Source: Photorhabdus cinerea
Lineage (GTDB): Bacteria > Pseudomonadota > Gammaproteobacteria > Enterobacterales > Enterobacteriaceae
Direction: 5' to 3'
DNA length: 36,770 nucleotides
NCBI RefSeq assembly: GCF_011189575.1
Contig: NZ_PUJW01000029.1
Location: forward strand, 1 to 36,770
The notes beneath the pieces were generated by a model that was not told the origin of the DNA, made no database searches, and saw only the letters and a program-made list of their open reading frames with translations. Of the stretch, positions 9,401-19,500 are shown piece after piece (the stretch's first letter is position 1; every line of letters begins with the position of its first letter). The position numbers and the translations under genes were made by a program.

Positions 9401-10430
9401 ACCCAATCAAAAGGCACATCCTGATTTGCATAGGCAGAAAGCATGAACTCACGCACGCTGGCAAGCAACTGATTAAATTCAGGGTTACCCGCGCAATTTA
9501 CTCTCAGCACCAGCGTATTGACAAAGAAACCAATCAAATTGGCCATGGCCTCGTCGGCTCGCCCGGCAACGCCTGTGCCCAACGTAATATCATCGCCAGC
9601 CCCCATCCGGCTAAGCATGACGGCAACCCCGGTTTGCAGCAACATAAATGGCGTTACGCCCTCATCACGCGCCAGTTTTTTCAGACGGCCATAAAGCGCC
9701 TGGTCAATCGCATAGCTGACCCGGGCACCTTGTTGACTCGGTACGGATGAACGCGGGCGATCGGTAGGTAGATAAGTTTCCTGGGGCGATCCTGCCAGCG
9801 CGCTACGCCAGAATTCGATTTGCTGTGCGCCGCGTGTGGAGGCATCCTGCACATCCCCCAATAGTTGACGCTGCCATAGCGCGTAGTCGGCGTATTGCAC
9901 GGTTAGTGGTGCCCACTTCGCTTCCTGGCCCTCGCAGCGCACCTGATAGGCCAAAGACAGATCGTGCAGCATTGGCCCTAACGAACCGCCGTCACAGGCA
10001 ATGTGGTGAATGACCAGCAGCAGCACATGTTCGTTCTGGTCCGGTAAGTGGAACAGCCACCCACGCAGCGGCAAATCATTTGCCAGATCGAACTGCCAAG
10101 CGGCAGCCTTGTCGATGCTTTCCGACAGCTCCTCCGGCGTCACATTGCCGATGATCAAAGACGGTGCCACGCTATCAAGCGCAAGAATATGCTGATAAGG
10201 CTGATCAAGATGCAGAGGATATAGCGTGCGCAGAACCTCATGGCGCTGTACCAGATCGCCCAATGCCTGGCGCAATGCTTCATCATTGAGCGACCCATTC
10301 AGCTTCAGAGCAAGCGGCATATTATACGCGGCATGATCGTTGCCAATGTTATCTAACAGCCACATTCGCTGCTGGGCAAAGGAAAGGGGTAAATATTCCT
10401 CACGAGCCTGGCGCGTGAGCTTTTCACGGC
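6457..10430 (-). other. NRPS module 5: C(LCL)-A(Ile predicted)-PCP-TE
   Basis: Aligning the A-domain core to the GrsA pocket by eye gives D-A-Y-F-F-G-I-T-Y-K, closest to the known Ile code DAFFYGITFK (7 of 10), so Ile or another branched aliphatic residue is predicted. The core is strongly similar to module 2 (both have HQRVLLHSP and FDASTYE), suggesting a duplicated and then diverged A domain. The TE carries Ser in GWSFG, a MDGYP acidic motif and His in CSHD, so it should hydrolyse or, more often in such systems, macrocyclise the pentapeptide. The Thr side chain of residue 4 or a hydroxyl on an N-terminal acyl chain could be the nucleophile. Confidence 0.7.
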
Positions 10431-13400
10431 GTTGAGTGCCCTTTGTCGCCAACTGCTCGGCAAACTGCGCCACGGTTGGGTAATCAAACAGTGTGCGGAT
10501 CGGCAACTCAATGGCTAATGCGCTGGATACGCGGCTAATCAGGCGCATCACTAACAGCGAGTGGCCGCCCAACGCAAAGAAGTTGTCGTCCATGCCTACC
10601 GTTTCCAGCCCCAGCACCTCAGCAAACAACCCTGCCAGAATTTCTTCCTGTGCCGTGCGCGGCTGGCGCCGTCTGCCACTATGGTTGAAGTCTGGAGCCG
10701 GTAATGCGCGTCTATCCAGTTTCCCATTGACCGTCAAAGGGAAACGCTCAATCTGAAGAATGGCCGCAGGCACCATATAGTCAGGGAGTTTTGCCGCCAC
10801 GCGGTGGTGCAGTGCCACCGTGTCAATAGCGACGTCACTGTCGCTGGTGATATACCCCACCAATTGTGGATTGCCAGGCTGATCTTTACGCATCAGCACC
10901 ACGGCTTGGGTGACTTGCGGGTTATCCGCCAGAGCCGCTTCAATTTCCCCCAACTCAATGCGGAAACCACGTAGTTTCACCTGCTGATCGGCTCGGCCTA
11001 TATAAATCAGCCCGCCTTCGGGCGATCTGAAGGCCAAATCGCCCGAACGGTACATACGGGAACCCGGTTCACCATACGGGTCGGCAACAAAGCGCTCGGC
11101 GCTTAACCCCGCACGGTTCAAGTAGCCGCGCGCCAGCCCGGCGCCAGCAATGTACATTTCCCCTTCAACACCTGTAGGAACGTGGCGTAAAGCGTCGTCC
11201 AACACATAGATACGCAGATCGGTGATCCCAACGCCAATCGGGCTGCCGGATTGGCTGCGCATCATTGCCGGGGTCAGCGCCTGATAGCTGACGTGCACGG
11301 TGGTTTCGGTAATGCCATACATGTTGATTAATTCAGGCACTGCCGAATCGTGGCGTTGGTACCAACGTTCAAGCTGGCTAAGATCCAGAGCTTCCCCACC
11401 GAATACCACTTTGCGCAGCGCCAGTGGATATTTCTTCTCGCGCTCGTTTTGATCCGCTTCTATCAATTGATAGAAGGCAGAGGGCGTCTGGTTTAATACC
11501 GTGACTTTCTCTTCACTCAGTAGCTTGAGGAATGCTTGAGGATCGCGGCTCACCATAAACGGTACAATGACCAGCCGGCCACCATATAACAATGGTCCCC
11601 AGATTTCCCACACTGAAAAATCAAAAGCATACGAATGGAACAGGGTCCAAACGTCATTACGGCCAAAATCGAACCACGATTGCGTTGCTGTAAAGAGCCG
11701 TAACACGTTTTCGTGCGGGATCAGCACCCCTTTCGGGTTCCCCGTAGAGCCAGAGGTGTAAATGATATAGGCCAGGCTTGCCGTACTAACCGGCCGTAAA
11801 AGTTCATCGGGTTGAAGATCCCGTTTGCTGAACGGCGCCAGGCGCTGCTGATATTCAGGCATATCAACTACCAAATCAGGCGTGGAGCCGTTTAACGTGC
11901 CGGCATTTTCTGCGTTGGTGATGATAAGCGTCGGTTTGGCATCAGACACGATAAAACCAAGCCGTTCGGCAGGGTTATGGAGATCCAGCGGTAGATATGC
12001 AGCACCAGCTTTTAATACGGCTAACAGCGCAATCAGTGTCTCCATCGAACGTGGCAACGCCAATGCCACGACATCCTCAGTGCCAATGCCGCGGTTCACC
12101 AGATAACGAGCCAACTGATTGGCGCGCTGATTAAGTTCGCCATAGCTCAGGCGATCGTTGCCCAGGCTCAGCGCAATCGCATCCGGCGTTTCGCTCGCGC
12201 GTTTTTCAAACATTCCATGGAGCGTATCGGCTGGCAATGATGCCAGCACAGGGTAAGGTTGAACCATGGCCTGAACTTCTTGCGCCAGCAGCAACGGTAC
12301 GCTGCCAATAATCGTCTGCGGATCGTCAATGATGGCATGCAGTATCAGCATGAAGCGCTCGGCCAGATTTGCCACCGTTTGATCATCAAACAGGTCTGGC
12401 AATGAGCTGAAACGCAGGGCTAGCATTTCACCCGGAACCGCCACCAACCCAAGCGGGTAATGTGAGGCATCCCCGCCATGGTGCACCGTTAGCGAGATGT
12501 TCAGCGCGGTATCAGATTGCTCACTGCTGCCTTCCATGAGCGGGTAGTTCTCGAACACCATCAAGGTATCAAACAGCTCACCGTAACCCGCATCTGCCTG
12601 GATAGTCGTCAGGTCAAGATATTGGTAATCAAGCAGCCGGGTTTGCTCTGCCTGTAGGCGTTGCAAAAGTGTAGTAAACGTCTCCGCCAGGCTGAACGTC
12701 AGGCGTAATGGCACGGTATTGATTAGCAACCCAACGATGCTTTCCACGCCGGACAATTCACCTGATCGGCCAGAAACCGTGACGCCGAACACCACATCGC
12801 TGCACCCCGTCATCCCCCCCAGCAACACACCCCATGCGGCCTGGATCAGTGTATTTACCGTCACGCCAAGCTGTTTGGCGCGTAAGTTCAGTCTCTGGGT
12901 GTATGCCGCATCCAGATACTTATGCAACAGATTCGGTTGCAGATTTTCCGTGGTGCGCCCTTTTGCCAGGCAAGTTGGCGCCTCCAGGCCACTTAGCGTT
13001 TCGCGCCATACGGCACGCATTTCGTCAACATCACGCGCCGCAATCCATTGCAGATAGTTGCGATAAGGGGTGATCGGCGGCAAGGTGCTGCCTTGCACAT
13101 CACCCAGATACAGAGTGCATAACTCTTGCAGCAAGATAGGAATTGACCAGCCATCCAGCAACAGGTGATGGTTGGTAAAGACCAGATAATGCTGCTGTGC
13201 CGTCAGTTTGACCAGAGTGAATCGCAGCAACGGCGGATCGTGCGGATCAAAGCGCTCATCATAATCGGTCTGTAACAGCGCTGCGAATGCTGGCTGTTGC
13301 TGCTCTGGTGGTAGATGGCTCACATCCACCTCACGCCACGGCAACGGTAGCCCCGCCAAGATCAGTTGCACCGGCGTTTCTACGTCTTCGTACTCAAACC

Positions 13401-13590
13401 CCGCACACAGGTGCGGGTGACGTTGCAGTAAGGTTGTGACGGCCTGTTTCAGCTTTTGGCTATCTAAAACGCCAGCAAGCTGGAAAACCTGCTGCACCTG
13501 ATACGCATCGCTGCCTTGGGTATCGTACAACATATGAAACAACAGACCTTTCTGTAATGGCGATAACGGTAGTATCTCTTTAATTTCCAT
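6457..13590 (-). CDS. Nonribosomal peptide synthetase, second subunit: C-A-PCP-C-A-PCP-TE
   Basis: About 2377 aa, adding residues 4 and 5 and releasing the peptide. Numbers here are from an upstream GTG at 13611; the ATG at 13590 (residue 8, MEIKEILPLSPLQKGLLFH) is the likelier start, 2 nt after the upstream gene's stop. The first C domain has NHHLLLDG at ~148 and the SPLQKGLLFH opening typical of DCL-type domains, fitting the epimerase that ends the upstream subunit. Then follow A (FDFSVWEIW, ~664), PCP (LGGHSL, Ser ~1018), C (HHIACDG, ~1202), A (FDASTYELW, ~1729), PCP (LGGHSL, Ser ~2073) and a type I thioesterase with LGWSFGCH (Ser ~2202) and CSHDSM (His ~2355). All catalytic motifs I could check are intact. 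GC is well above the surroundings, except that the thioesterase end is more mixed. Confidence 0.95.
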   Translation of the reverse strand: MEIKEILPLSPLQKGLLFHMLYDTQGSDAYQVQQVFQLAGVLDSQKLKQAVTTLLQRHPHLCAGFEYEDVETPVQLILAGLPLPWREVDVSHLPPEQQQPAFAALLQTDYDERFDPHDPPLLRFTLVKLTAQQHYLVFTNHHLLLDGWSIPILLQELCTLYLGDVQGSTLPPITPYRNYLQWIAARDVDEMRAVWRETLSGLEAPTCLAKGRTTENLQPNLLHKYLDAAYTQRLNLRAKQLGVTVNTLIQAAWGVLLGGMTGCSDVVFGVTVSGRSGELSGVESIVGLLINTVPLRLTFSLAETFTTLLQRLQAEQTRLLDYQYLDLTTIQADAGYGELFDTLMVFENYPLMEGSSEQSDTALNISLTVHHGGDASHYPLGLVAVPGEMLALRFSSLPDLFDDQTVANLAERFMLILHAIIDDPQTIIGSVPLLLAQEVQAMVQPYPVLASLPADTLHGMFEKRASETPDAIALSLGNDRLSYGELNQRANQLARYLVNRGIGTEDVVALALPRSMETLIALLAVLKAGAAYLPLDLHNPAERLGFIVSDAKPTLIITNAENAGTLNGSTPDLVVDMPEYQQRLAPFSKRDLQPDELLRPVSTASLAYIIYTSGSTGNPKGVLIPHENVLRLFTATQSWFDFGRNDVWTLFHSYAFDFSVWEIWGPLLYGGRLVIVPFMVSRDPQAFLKLLSEEKVTVLNQTPSAFYQLIEADQNEREKKYPLALRKVVFGGEALDLSQLERWYQRHDSAVPELINMYGITETTVHVSYQALTPAMMRSQSGSPIGVGITDLRIYVLDDALRHVPTGVEGEMYIAGAGLARGYLNRAGLSAERFVADPYGEPGSRMYRSGDLAFRSPEGGLIYIGRADQQVKLRGFRIELGEIEAALADNPQVTQAVVLMRKDQPGNPQLVGYITSDSDVAIDTVALHHRVAAKLPDYMVPAAILQIERFPLTVNGKLDRRALPAPDFNHSGRRRQPRTAQEEILAGLFAEVLGLETVGMDDNFFALGGHSLLVMRLISRVSSALAIELPIRTLFDYPTVAQFAEQLATKGTQRREKLTRQAREEYLPLSFAQQRMWLLDNIGNDHAAYNMPLALKLNGSLNDEALRQALGDLVQRHEVLRTLYPLHLDQPYQHILALDSVAPSLIIGNVTPEELSESIDKAAAWQFDLANDLPLRGWLFHLPDQNEHVLLLVIHHIACDGGSLGPMLHDLSLAYQVRCEGQEAKWAPLTVQYADYALWQRQLLGDVQDASTRGAQQIEFWRSALAGSPQETYLPTDRPRSSVPSQQGARVSYAIDQALYGRLKKLARDEGVTPFMLLQTGVAVMLSRMGAGDDITLGTGVAGRADEAMANLIGFFVNTLVLRVNCAGNPEFNQLLASVREFMLSAYANQDVPFDWVVEALNPERSASRHPLFQVMLVLQNNGDNTQQFANLQAKPQPVGFAPAKFDLTFNFDEVYSDDGEVCALNAQIEYAVDLFDRDTVTALAQYLVRLLSFIAEEPDTPVANIPLLTAEQQCKMVTEWNATEQKVPLVSLASLFEKQVAAAPEHIALSCGDKQLTYAQLNARANDLAQRLQQLGVKAEHGVALLMERSSSLVIAILAVIKAGGFYVPLRTSDPLERWQHIVDEVGVQVALVDDAHSHVVLPASLQVETVGNASTQNNVAWASEPVSAQNLAYVMFTSGSTGQPKGIATTQDNVITLTLDRRWRSEHHQRVLLHSPYAFDASTYELWATLINGHQVVIVPGDDLDLDLLTSTIVEQQVTATFLTSGLFRLIAEEHPQCLGSLQKVFTGGEKISASAVQAVREHWPNLELMNIYGPTETTTYATDYPIAKTDAPYLDVPIGAALDNTSLYVLDEFLQPVPVGAPGELYIAGRGLARGYLKRPGQSAAHFIADPFGPAGSRMYRTGDVVKWRRDGVLNFVGRRDQQVKIRGFRIELGEIEVVLKQHTAVQQAAVIPREDHSGNKQLVAYVVPFASHEDLPVLLQQHAREHLSDFMVPAVVMLLAELPLNANGKLDVAALPHPNFGSRQGRQPQTESEKWLYAQFCELLSIGHISIDDNFFALGGHSLLAARLVVRIEKELDEKLTIRDLFESPTVALLARRLESNSCGNMLDVMLPLQPAGEKTPLFCLHPGGGLSWSYAGLIPYLGEQQPVYGIQARRLSTGLVPPSIYDMAKNYLAEIYKIQPEGPYSLLGWSFGCHLAHEIATLLQKDNKAVNVLIFMDGYPLWKTYRDMVRTDRESLRAMFEAFTGSAPENEQQLSVAGLKKQLSEIEHPLASLDQNIFERILAEFRDAPNLLSEFSPSRFQGDLIFFRALQGHSEADNVNYDPHLWGEYVEGSITLHDINCSHDSMLSEGPLKEIGPILQQLFGILTGSSVE
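10446..13590 (-). other. NRPS module 4: C(DCL)-A(Thr predicted)-PCP
   Basis: The pocket residues read D-F-W-N-V-G-M-V-H-K, nine of ten identical to the standard Thr code DFWNIGMVHK. The A domain shows VFGGEAL and MYGITETTVH, both typical of Thr-activating domains. The C domain directly follows the E domain of the upstream subunit in trans, and its N-terminal SPLQKGLLFH marks it as accepting a D-configured donor. Thr would offer a side-chain hydroxyl for depsipeptide closure. Confidence 0.78.
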
Positions 13591-13592
13591 AT

Positions 13593-16500
13593 TTATTTTT
13601 TCTTCTTCCACTTGGCTTGAAGTTTTTCCAAGCTATTCTGTTTAAGCGATAACATCGTGATGTCCGATGGTGTGAATCCCCCCGCGTCAGGCACCGTAGA
13701 AAGCTGCGACATTGCTTTTAGCCAACGGAACCAATGGTTACCCAACACGCTAATACTCTTTTCAGTGTGCAGCGCTCTCGCCCATGACCAGTTGGCAACC
13801 AGAACCGGACCTTCCGATCGCTCTTCTACCAACGCATTGAGTGAAAGCGCATGAGGGAGCGCAAAATTGTCATCAACCGTTGTATCCAGCAGATTCGCCT
13901 CTGCGGCCACCTGCCAGTCACGATCGCCACCCGCAGCCATGCGGCCCAGATAGTTGAAGCCAATCTGGGCCTGCTGCTGCTGTGACAAGATTGGCCGTGT
14001 TTGCGAATTCAGATAGCGTAGCAACCCATATCCAAGGCCGTTCGCAGGCACTTGGCGTAGCTGCTCTTTGATGCGTTTTAGCGCATGACCTAATGAATAA
14101 GGGTCTGCTATCTGCGTAGCGCCCGGTTCGAGCCGCACAGGGTACATGCTGGTGAACCAGCCGACGGTACGTGACAGCTCCGTACCGGAAAGTTCTTCAC
14201 GCCCGTGCCCTTCAAGATCCAGTAGGACATCCGTCTGTGAAGTTTGCCGCCAGTCATTAACGGCCAGAGCAAAGGCGCAGAGCAACACGTCGTTGATACC
14301 GGCATGGAAGAGCGCCGGTATCGTCCCCAGCAACGGTTGGGTAAACGCCGCCGGTAACTCAAGCCGCAATGAATCGCTGCCCGCAACGGTGTCTTGCGCC
14401 CCGTCTAGCAGGCGGGCAGTCAGCAACGTATCCGGCTTCTCCAGCACCGTTAGCCAGTGATTCAGTTCGTTACGCCGCGCATTGGCCTCTTGCTGCAATT
14501 GATACGCCCACGCACGGAAAGAGGTACCCACCGGCAACGTATCCGGCGTTTTCCCCGCGCTTAAGGCTGCCCAAATGTTTTGCAAATCCGGCGCTAAAAT
14601 ACGCCAAGAGACACCGTCCACCACCAAGTGGTGAAGCACCAACATTAGCCGGCCAGGCTGTCCGGCGGATGCGCGGAACCAAACCGCCTGTAGCATTTTG
14701 CCCGCCGCCGGATCGAGGCGCTGTTTTACGCGTTGGCTTTCTGCCTTGATGCAGCGTTGTAGTTCCGCCGGCGTGAATGCCTGGCAATCCACCATGCTCA
14801 ATGCACCATCCACGATGTCTGTCATCATTGGCGGAATAGTCAGCAGGACATCACCGCTCGTGGAACAATTCGCCACCAGGCGCAAGGCATCGTGCTGCTC
14901 TAACAGCAGCGCCAACATCTGCCTGAGTTGTTTCTCATCCAGATGTTCCGGCGTTTGCAACAACGTTGCCTGGCTGAACCCGTTGATGTTGCCGGGGTTT
15001 TCCATCAACCAATGGATAATTGGCGTAGCGGGTAATTCACCTACCGCGCCAACCCGCGTTTCAGCAACCGTGGAAATGTTCGCCTGCATTTTTCTGGCCA
15101 AGGAGGCAACGGTTTTGTGCTCAAAGACCTGGCGTGGTGTGAATATCCAACCAGCCTGGCGCGCACGCGCGACCAGCTGTATCGCAGTGATACTATCGCC
15201 CCCCATTTCGAAGAAGCTACTGTCAATATCAATCTGTTCCAGGCCCAATAAATCGGCAAAGAGCGTGCAAAGCAGTTGCTCTTGCGCATTGCGCGGGCCA
15301 CGGTGATGAGGCTGATGGAAATCAGGCTGCGGCAATGCGCGTCGATCGACTTTACCATTCGGCGTAACCGGAATTGCCGGCAGCATGACGATAGCCACAG
15401 GTACCATATATTCCGGCAGGTGGCTACGCAGATATTCGCGTAGTTCTGCGGTATTAACATCCCCTTCATTCGCCACAGCGTAAGCAACTAGTTGGCAAAG
15501 CCCCGGCTTATCTTCACGCACGATCACCGTGGCCTGGCTCAGTTGAGGACACTTCAGCAGCAGGGATTCAATTTCACCCAGCTCAATACGGAAACCCCTG
15601 ATCTTGACCTGATGATCCACACGCCCAGTAAACATTAGCTCACCGTTGGTTTGCCAATAGGCAACATCTCCGGTGCGATACATTCGGCTACCTGCCGCGC
15701 CAAACGGGTTCGCCACAAAGCGTTCCGCCGTTAAATCCGGGCGCCGTACGTAGCCACGGGCCAAACTTTCACCTGCGATATACAGCTCGCCTTTTACCCC
15801 TGGCGCGACTGGTTGCAAACGCTCATCCAGGACATAGACCTGCATGTTAACGATCGGCGTGCCGATAGGCGGCGCTTTTCCAGCCACCAACGGTTGGCTC
15901 ATGGTGGCGCAGACCGTGGATTCACTTGGCCCGTAGGCATTGATTATCCGGCGCCCCTGACCCCAATAGTCGATCAGTTCCGGCTGGCAGGCTTCGCCCG
16001 CCACCACCAACGTTTCCAACGCAGGCAATGGCTTACGCGGCATAACCGCCAATCCCACCGGCGGTAACGTGGCGTGCGTCACACCCTGAGCCAGCATCAG
16101 TTCATACAGCGGCTCCCCCGGTGATAACGCATCACGGCCTGCAACGACCAGCGCCGCACCGCTTAACAGCCCCATACTGATATCCCAGAACGAGGCATCG
16201 AAGCTCGGTGAAGCAAACTGCAACACGCGGCTTTGCGGTGTGACATGTAATCGTTCGACCATGCTGGCAACCAGGTTGCTGATACCCCGGTGCGTCACCA
16301 GAACACCTTTCGGCAAACCAGTAGAACCAGAGGTATAGATAATGTAGGCCGCATTATTGATGCTCAACTTCCTTGGCAAAGTGATGCTTTCTGCTTGCTG
16401 CCGGGCTAATTGCGTATGCAGCGCCGGTTGGTCAATCTGCAAGCTGGAATACTGCGCCCCCAGTTTTTGCACGAACGCAGAATCCGTGATGACCAGCTTA

Positions 16501-19500
16501 GGCTGAGAGTGTTCCAACATATAATTCAGACGTTCCTGAGGATAATCAGGATCAAGCGGTAAATATGCAGCGCCGGTTTTCAGCGTAGCAATCAGCGCGA
16601 CAATCAGATTAACCGAATGCGGTAGTGCGATAGCAATGATGTTTTCTGTGCCAACGCCCCTTTCCATCATCAGATTCGCCAACCGGTTAGCCCGTTGATC
16701 CAACTGGCTATAAGTCAGCCGTTCGCTTTCCCCCAGCAGGGCAGGCGCATCCGGTGTTGCTTTGGCAAGGGTTTCGAATTGTTCGGCAAACGTCTTGGCC
16801 GGCAATTGCCGGGCGGTGTTATTCCATTCGTTGACAATCTGCTGGCGTTCGCGCGCGCTAAACATCTCCAACTCATTGATATTGCAGCATGCATTGTGAC
16901 TGATGGCCGCCAGAATATTAGCAAAATAGCCCGCCAGGCGCTCAGCGGTTTTGCCGTCAAACAAGTCGGTAGCATATTCAACGATGCCGTTTAATGAGGT
17001 TGGCGTTTCTTCAAAGTTGAAGGTCAAATCAAACTTCGCCACCGGTAGCAGCGGTGTACCAACGCGGGTGTTCAGTCCATCAAAATGGACCTCGCCACGG
17101 GCGTTGTTTTGCAATACCAACATTACCTGAAACAGCGGATGGCGCGCCAAGGAACGTTCTGGGTTCAGCGTTTCCACCAAGTTTTCAAACGACAGATCCT
17201 GATGTTCATACGCCTGCAATGCGCTATCGCGCACGCGCGCCAGCAATTGATCAAAGGTTGGATTCCCAGAAACATCGGTGCGCAACACCAATGTATTGGT
17301 GAAAAAACCGATTAGAGGTTCTAGCGCTTCATCGGTACGGCCAGCAATAGACACGCCCAGTGGAATGTCATGACCAGCACCTAACCGGCTCAGCAACACC
17401 GCCAAGGCCGCCTGCAACAGCATAAACAGGCTCGCATTCTGCTGCCTTGCTACCTCAAGCAAGCGTGCATAGACCTCTGGATCAACCTCAAAACGCCATT
17501 GCCCACCTTGATAGCTTGAGCTTTGTGGCCGTGGCCTGTCAGTTGGCAACTGCAACTCTTCCGGCAGCCCATGCAGCACTTCGCACCAATACGCCAACTG
17601 GCGGCTTTGCAGGCTGTCCGTATCACGGGGATCGCCCAGCAGCTCGTGTTGCCACAGGGTGTAATCGGCATACTGCACCTGTAGTGGCGTCCAGTTCGGC
17701 GCTTGACCCTGCAACCGAGCATGATACGCCAGCGCCAGATCGCGCAGTAGAGGAGCAAGTGATGCCCCATCACTGGCGATATGGTGCATCAGAAATAAAA
17801 GCACATGATGATTCGGTTCAGCATGGAACAGCCAGGCCCGGCAGGGGTTTTCATTTGCTAAATCAAAGATATATTCTGATACTGCCAGCACCTCTTCATC
17901 TAAATTCTCAGCAAGGGCGCGGTGCAGCGTCAGTTCGCACCGTGCGTCTTCCCTGCAGGCAATCTGTTGATAAACGTTACCATCCGACAGCTCCTGAAAG
18001 CGTGTACGCAGGCTTTCATGGCGCGCCACCACATCATTCAACGCTGCTGCCATGGCAGGAACACTCAATTCCCCCTGCAACTCCAACGTCAACGGCATAT
18101 TGTAGAGGGATTTACCCCCTTCAATGCGGTCAACCATCCATAGCCGGCGCTGGGCCGCAGACAACGGCAAGCGTTCTGGCCTTGGTTTCACCTGTAACGC
18201 TGGGCGCAGTGTGCTCCCTTGCCCCAGGCGCTGCACAAACTGCGCTACCGTTGGTGCTTCAAACAGATCTCGGATGCTGGGGTTCGCCTTTAGCACTTTG
18301 CGGATACGGCTAACAAGACGCGATGCCAACAGGGAATGGCCACCCAGATCGAAGAAATTATCGTCGATGCCAACCTGGGACAAACCGAGGACCTCGGCAA
18401 ACAAGTGACACAGTTTGCTTTCCTGCTCATTGCGTGCGGTTCGCCCGTGGCCAATGTTGAATTCTGGAACGGGTAACACGCGCATATCGACTTTCCCGTT
18501 GGCAGTCAGCGGGAATCTCTCTACTACGCTCACGACTGCCGGTACCATAAAGTCAGGCAACCGGGCGCTCAACGTTTGTCGCAGCAATGTGGGTTCACAC
18601 TGTCCGGTTTCTTCGGCAATGACATACGCGGCCAGTTGTTTATTTCCTTTTTGCGGTTCGAAAATGCACACAAGCGCCTGAGCAACACCTTCCTGCTCCC
18701 GCAATGCCGCCTCTATCTCGGCCAGCTCAATGCGGAAACCGCGTATTTTGACCTGCTGATCGCCGCGGTTTAGGTACTCCAGAACCCCTTCCTGCCGCCA
18801 ACGAACCCAGTCGCCAGAACGGTACATGCGATCGCCACTGCTGCCGAAAGGATTGGCGATAAAGTGTGATGCCGTCAGGCCAGGCTGGTTAAGGTAGCCG
18901 CGCGCAAGCCCAGTACCGGCGATATACAACTCGCCAGAAACGCCGACAGGCACAGGTTGCAGGTAGGTATCAAGCACATACACTTGCATACTGTCCAACG
19001 GCGTACCAATAGGCACCGAAGCGCTGTCTGGTACGCTATGCATAGCATAGGTTGTTGCAAAGGTGGTGGTTTCGGTTGGCCCGTAGCCGTTCATCATTAC
19101 CAGCCCAGGGCAGCGCCGCATAACGGTTTCGATAGCGGATTTTGGCAATACATCGCCACCGGCGAGTAACAGGCGCACATTGGCCAGAGAAGAGGCGTGG
19201 TTTTCCACCATCAGCCGTAACAGGCCAGCTGTTAGCCACAGGGCGGTTATTTTTTCATTGGCGATGGTCTGCGCCAACACATCGATATCCAGCTCACCTT
19301 TTGGCACCACCACTAATTGCCCACCGCACAATAGCGGCACCCAAAACTCGTAGGTCGAGGCATCAAACGCAGCGGGGGAATGCAGCAGCACACGCTGATG
19401 ATCTTCTGGCAACCAGCGGCGATCGCAGGCTAGCGCTATAACGCTTTCTTGGTTTACCGCAATGCCTTTAGGTTTACCGGTCGACCCAGAGGTATACATA

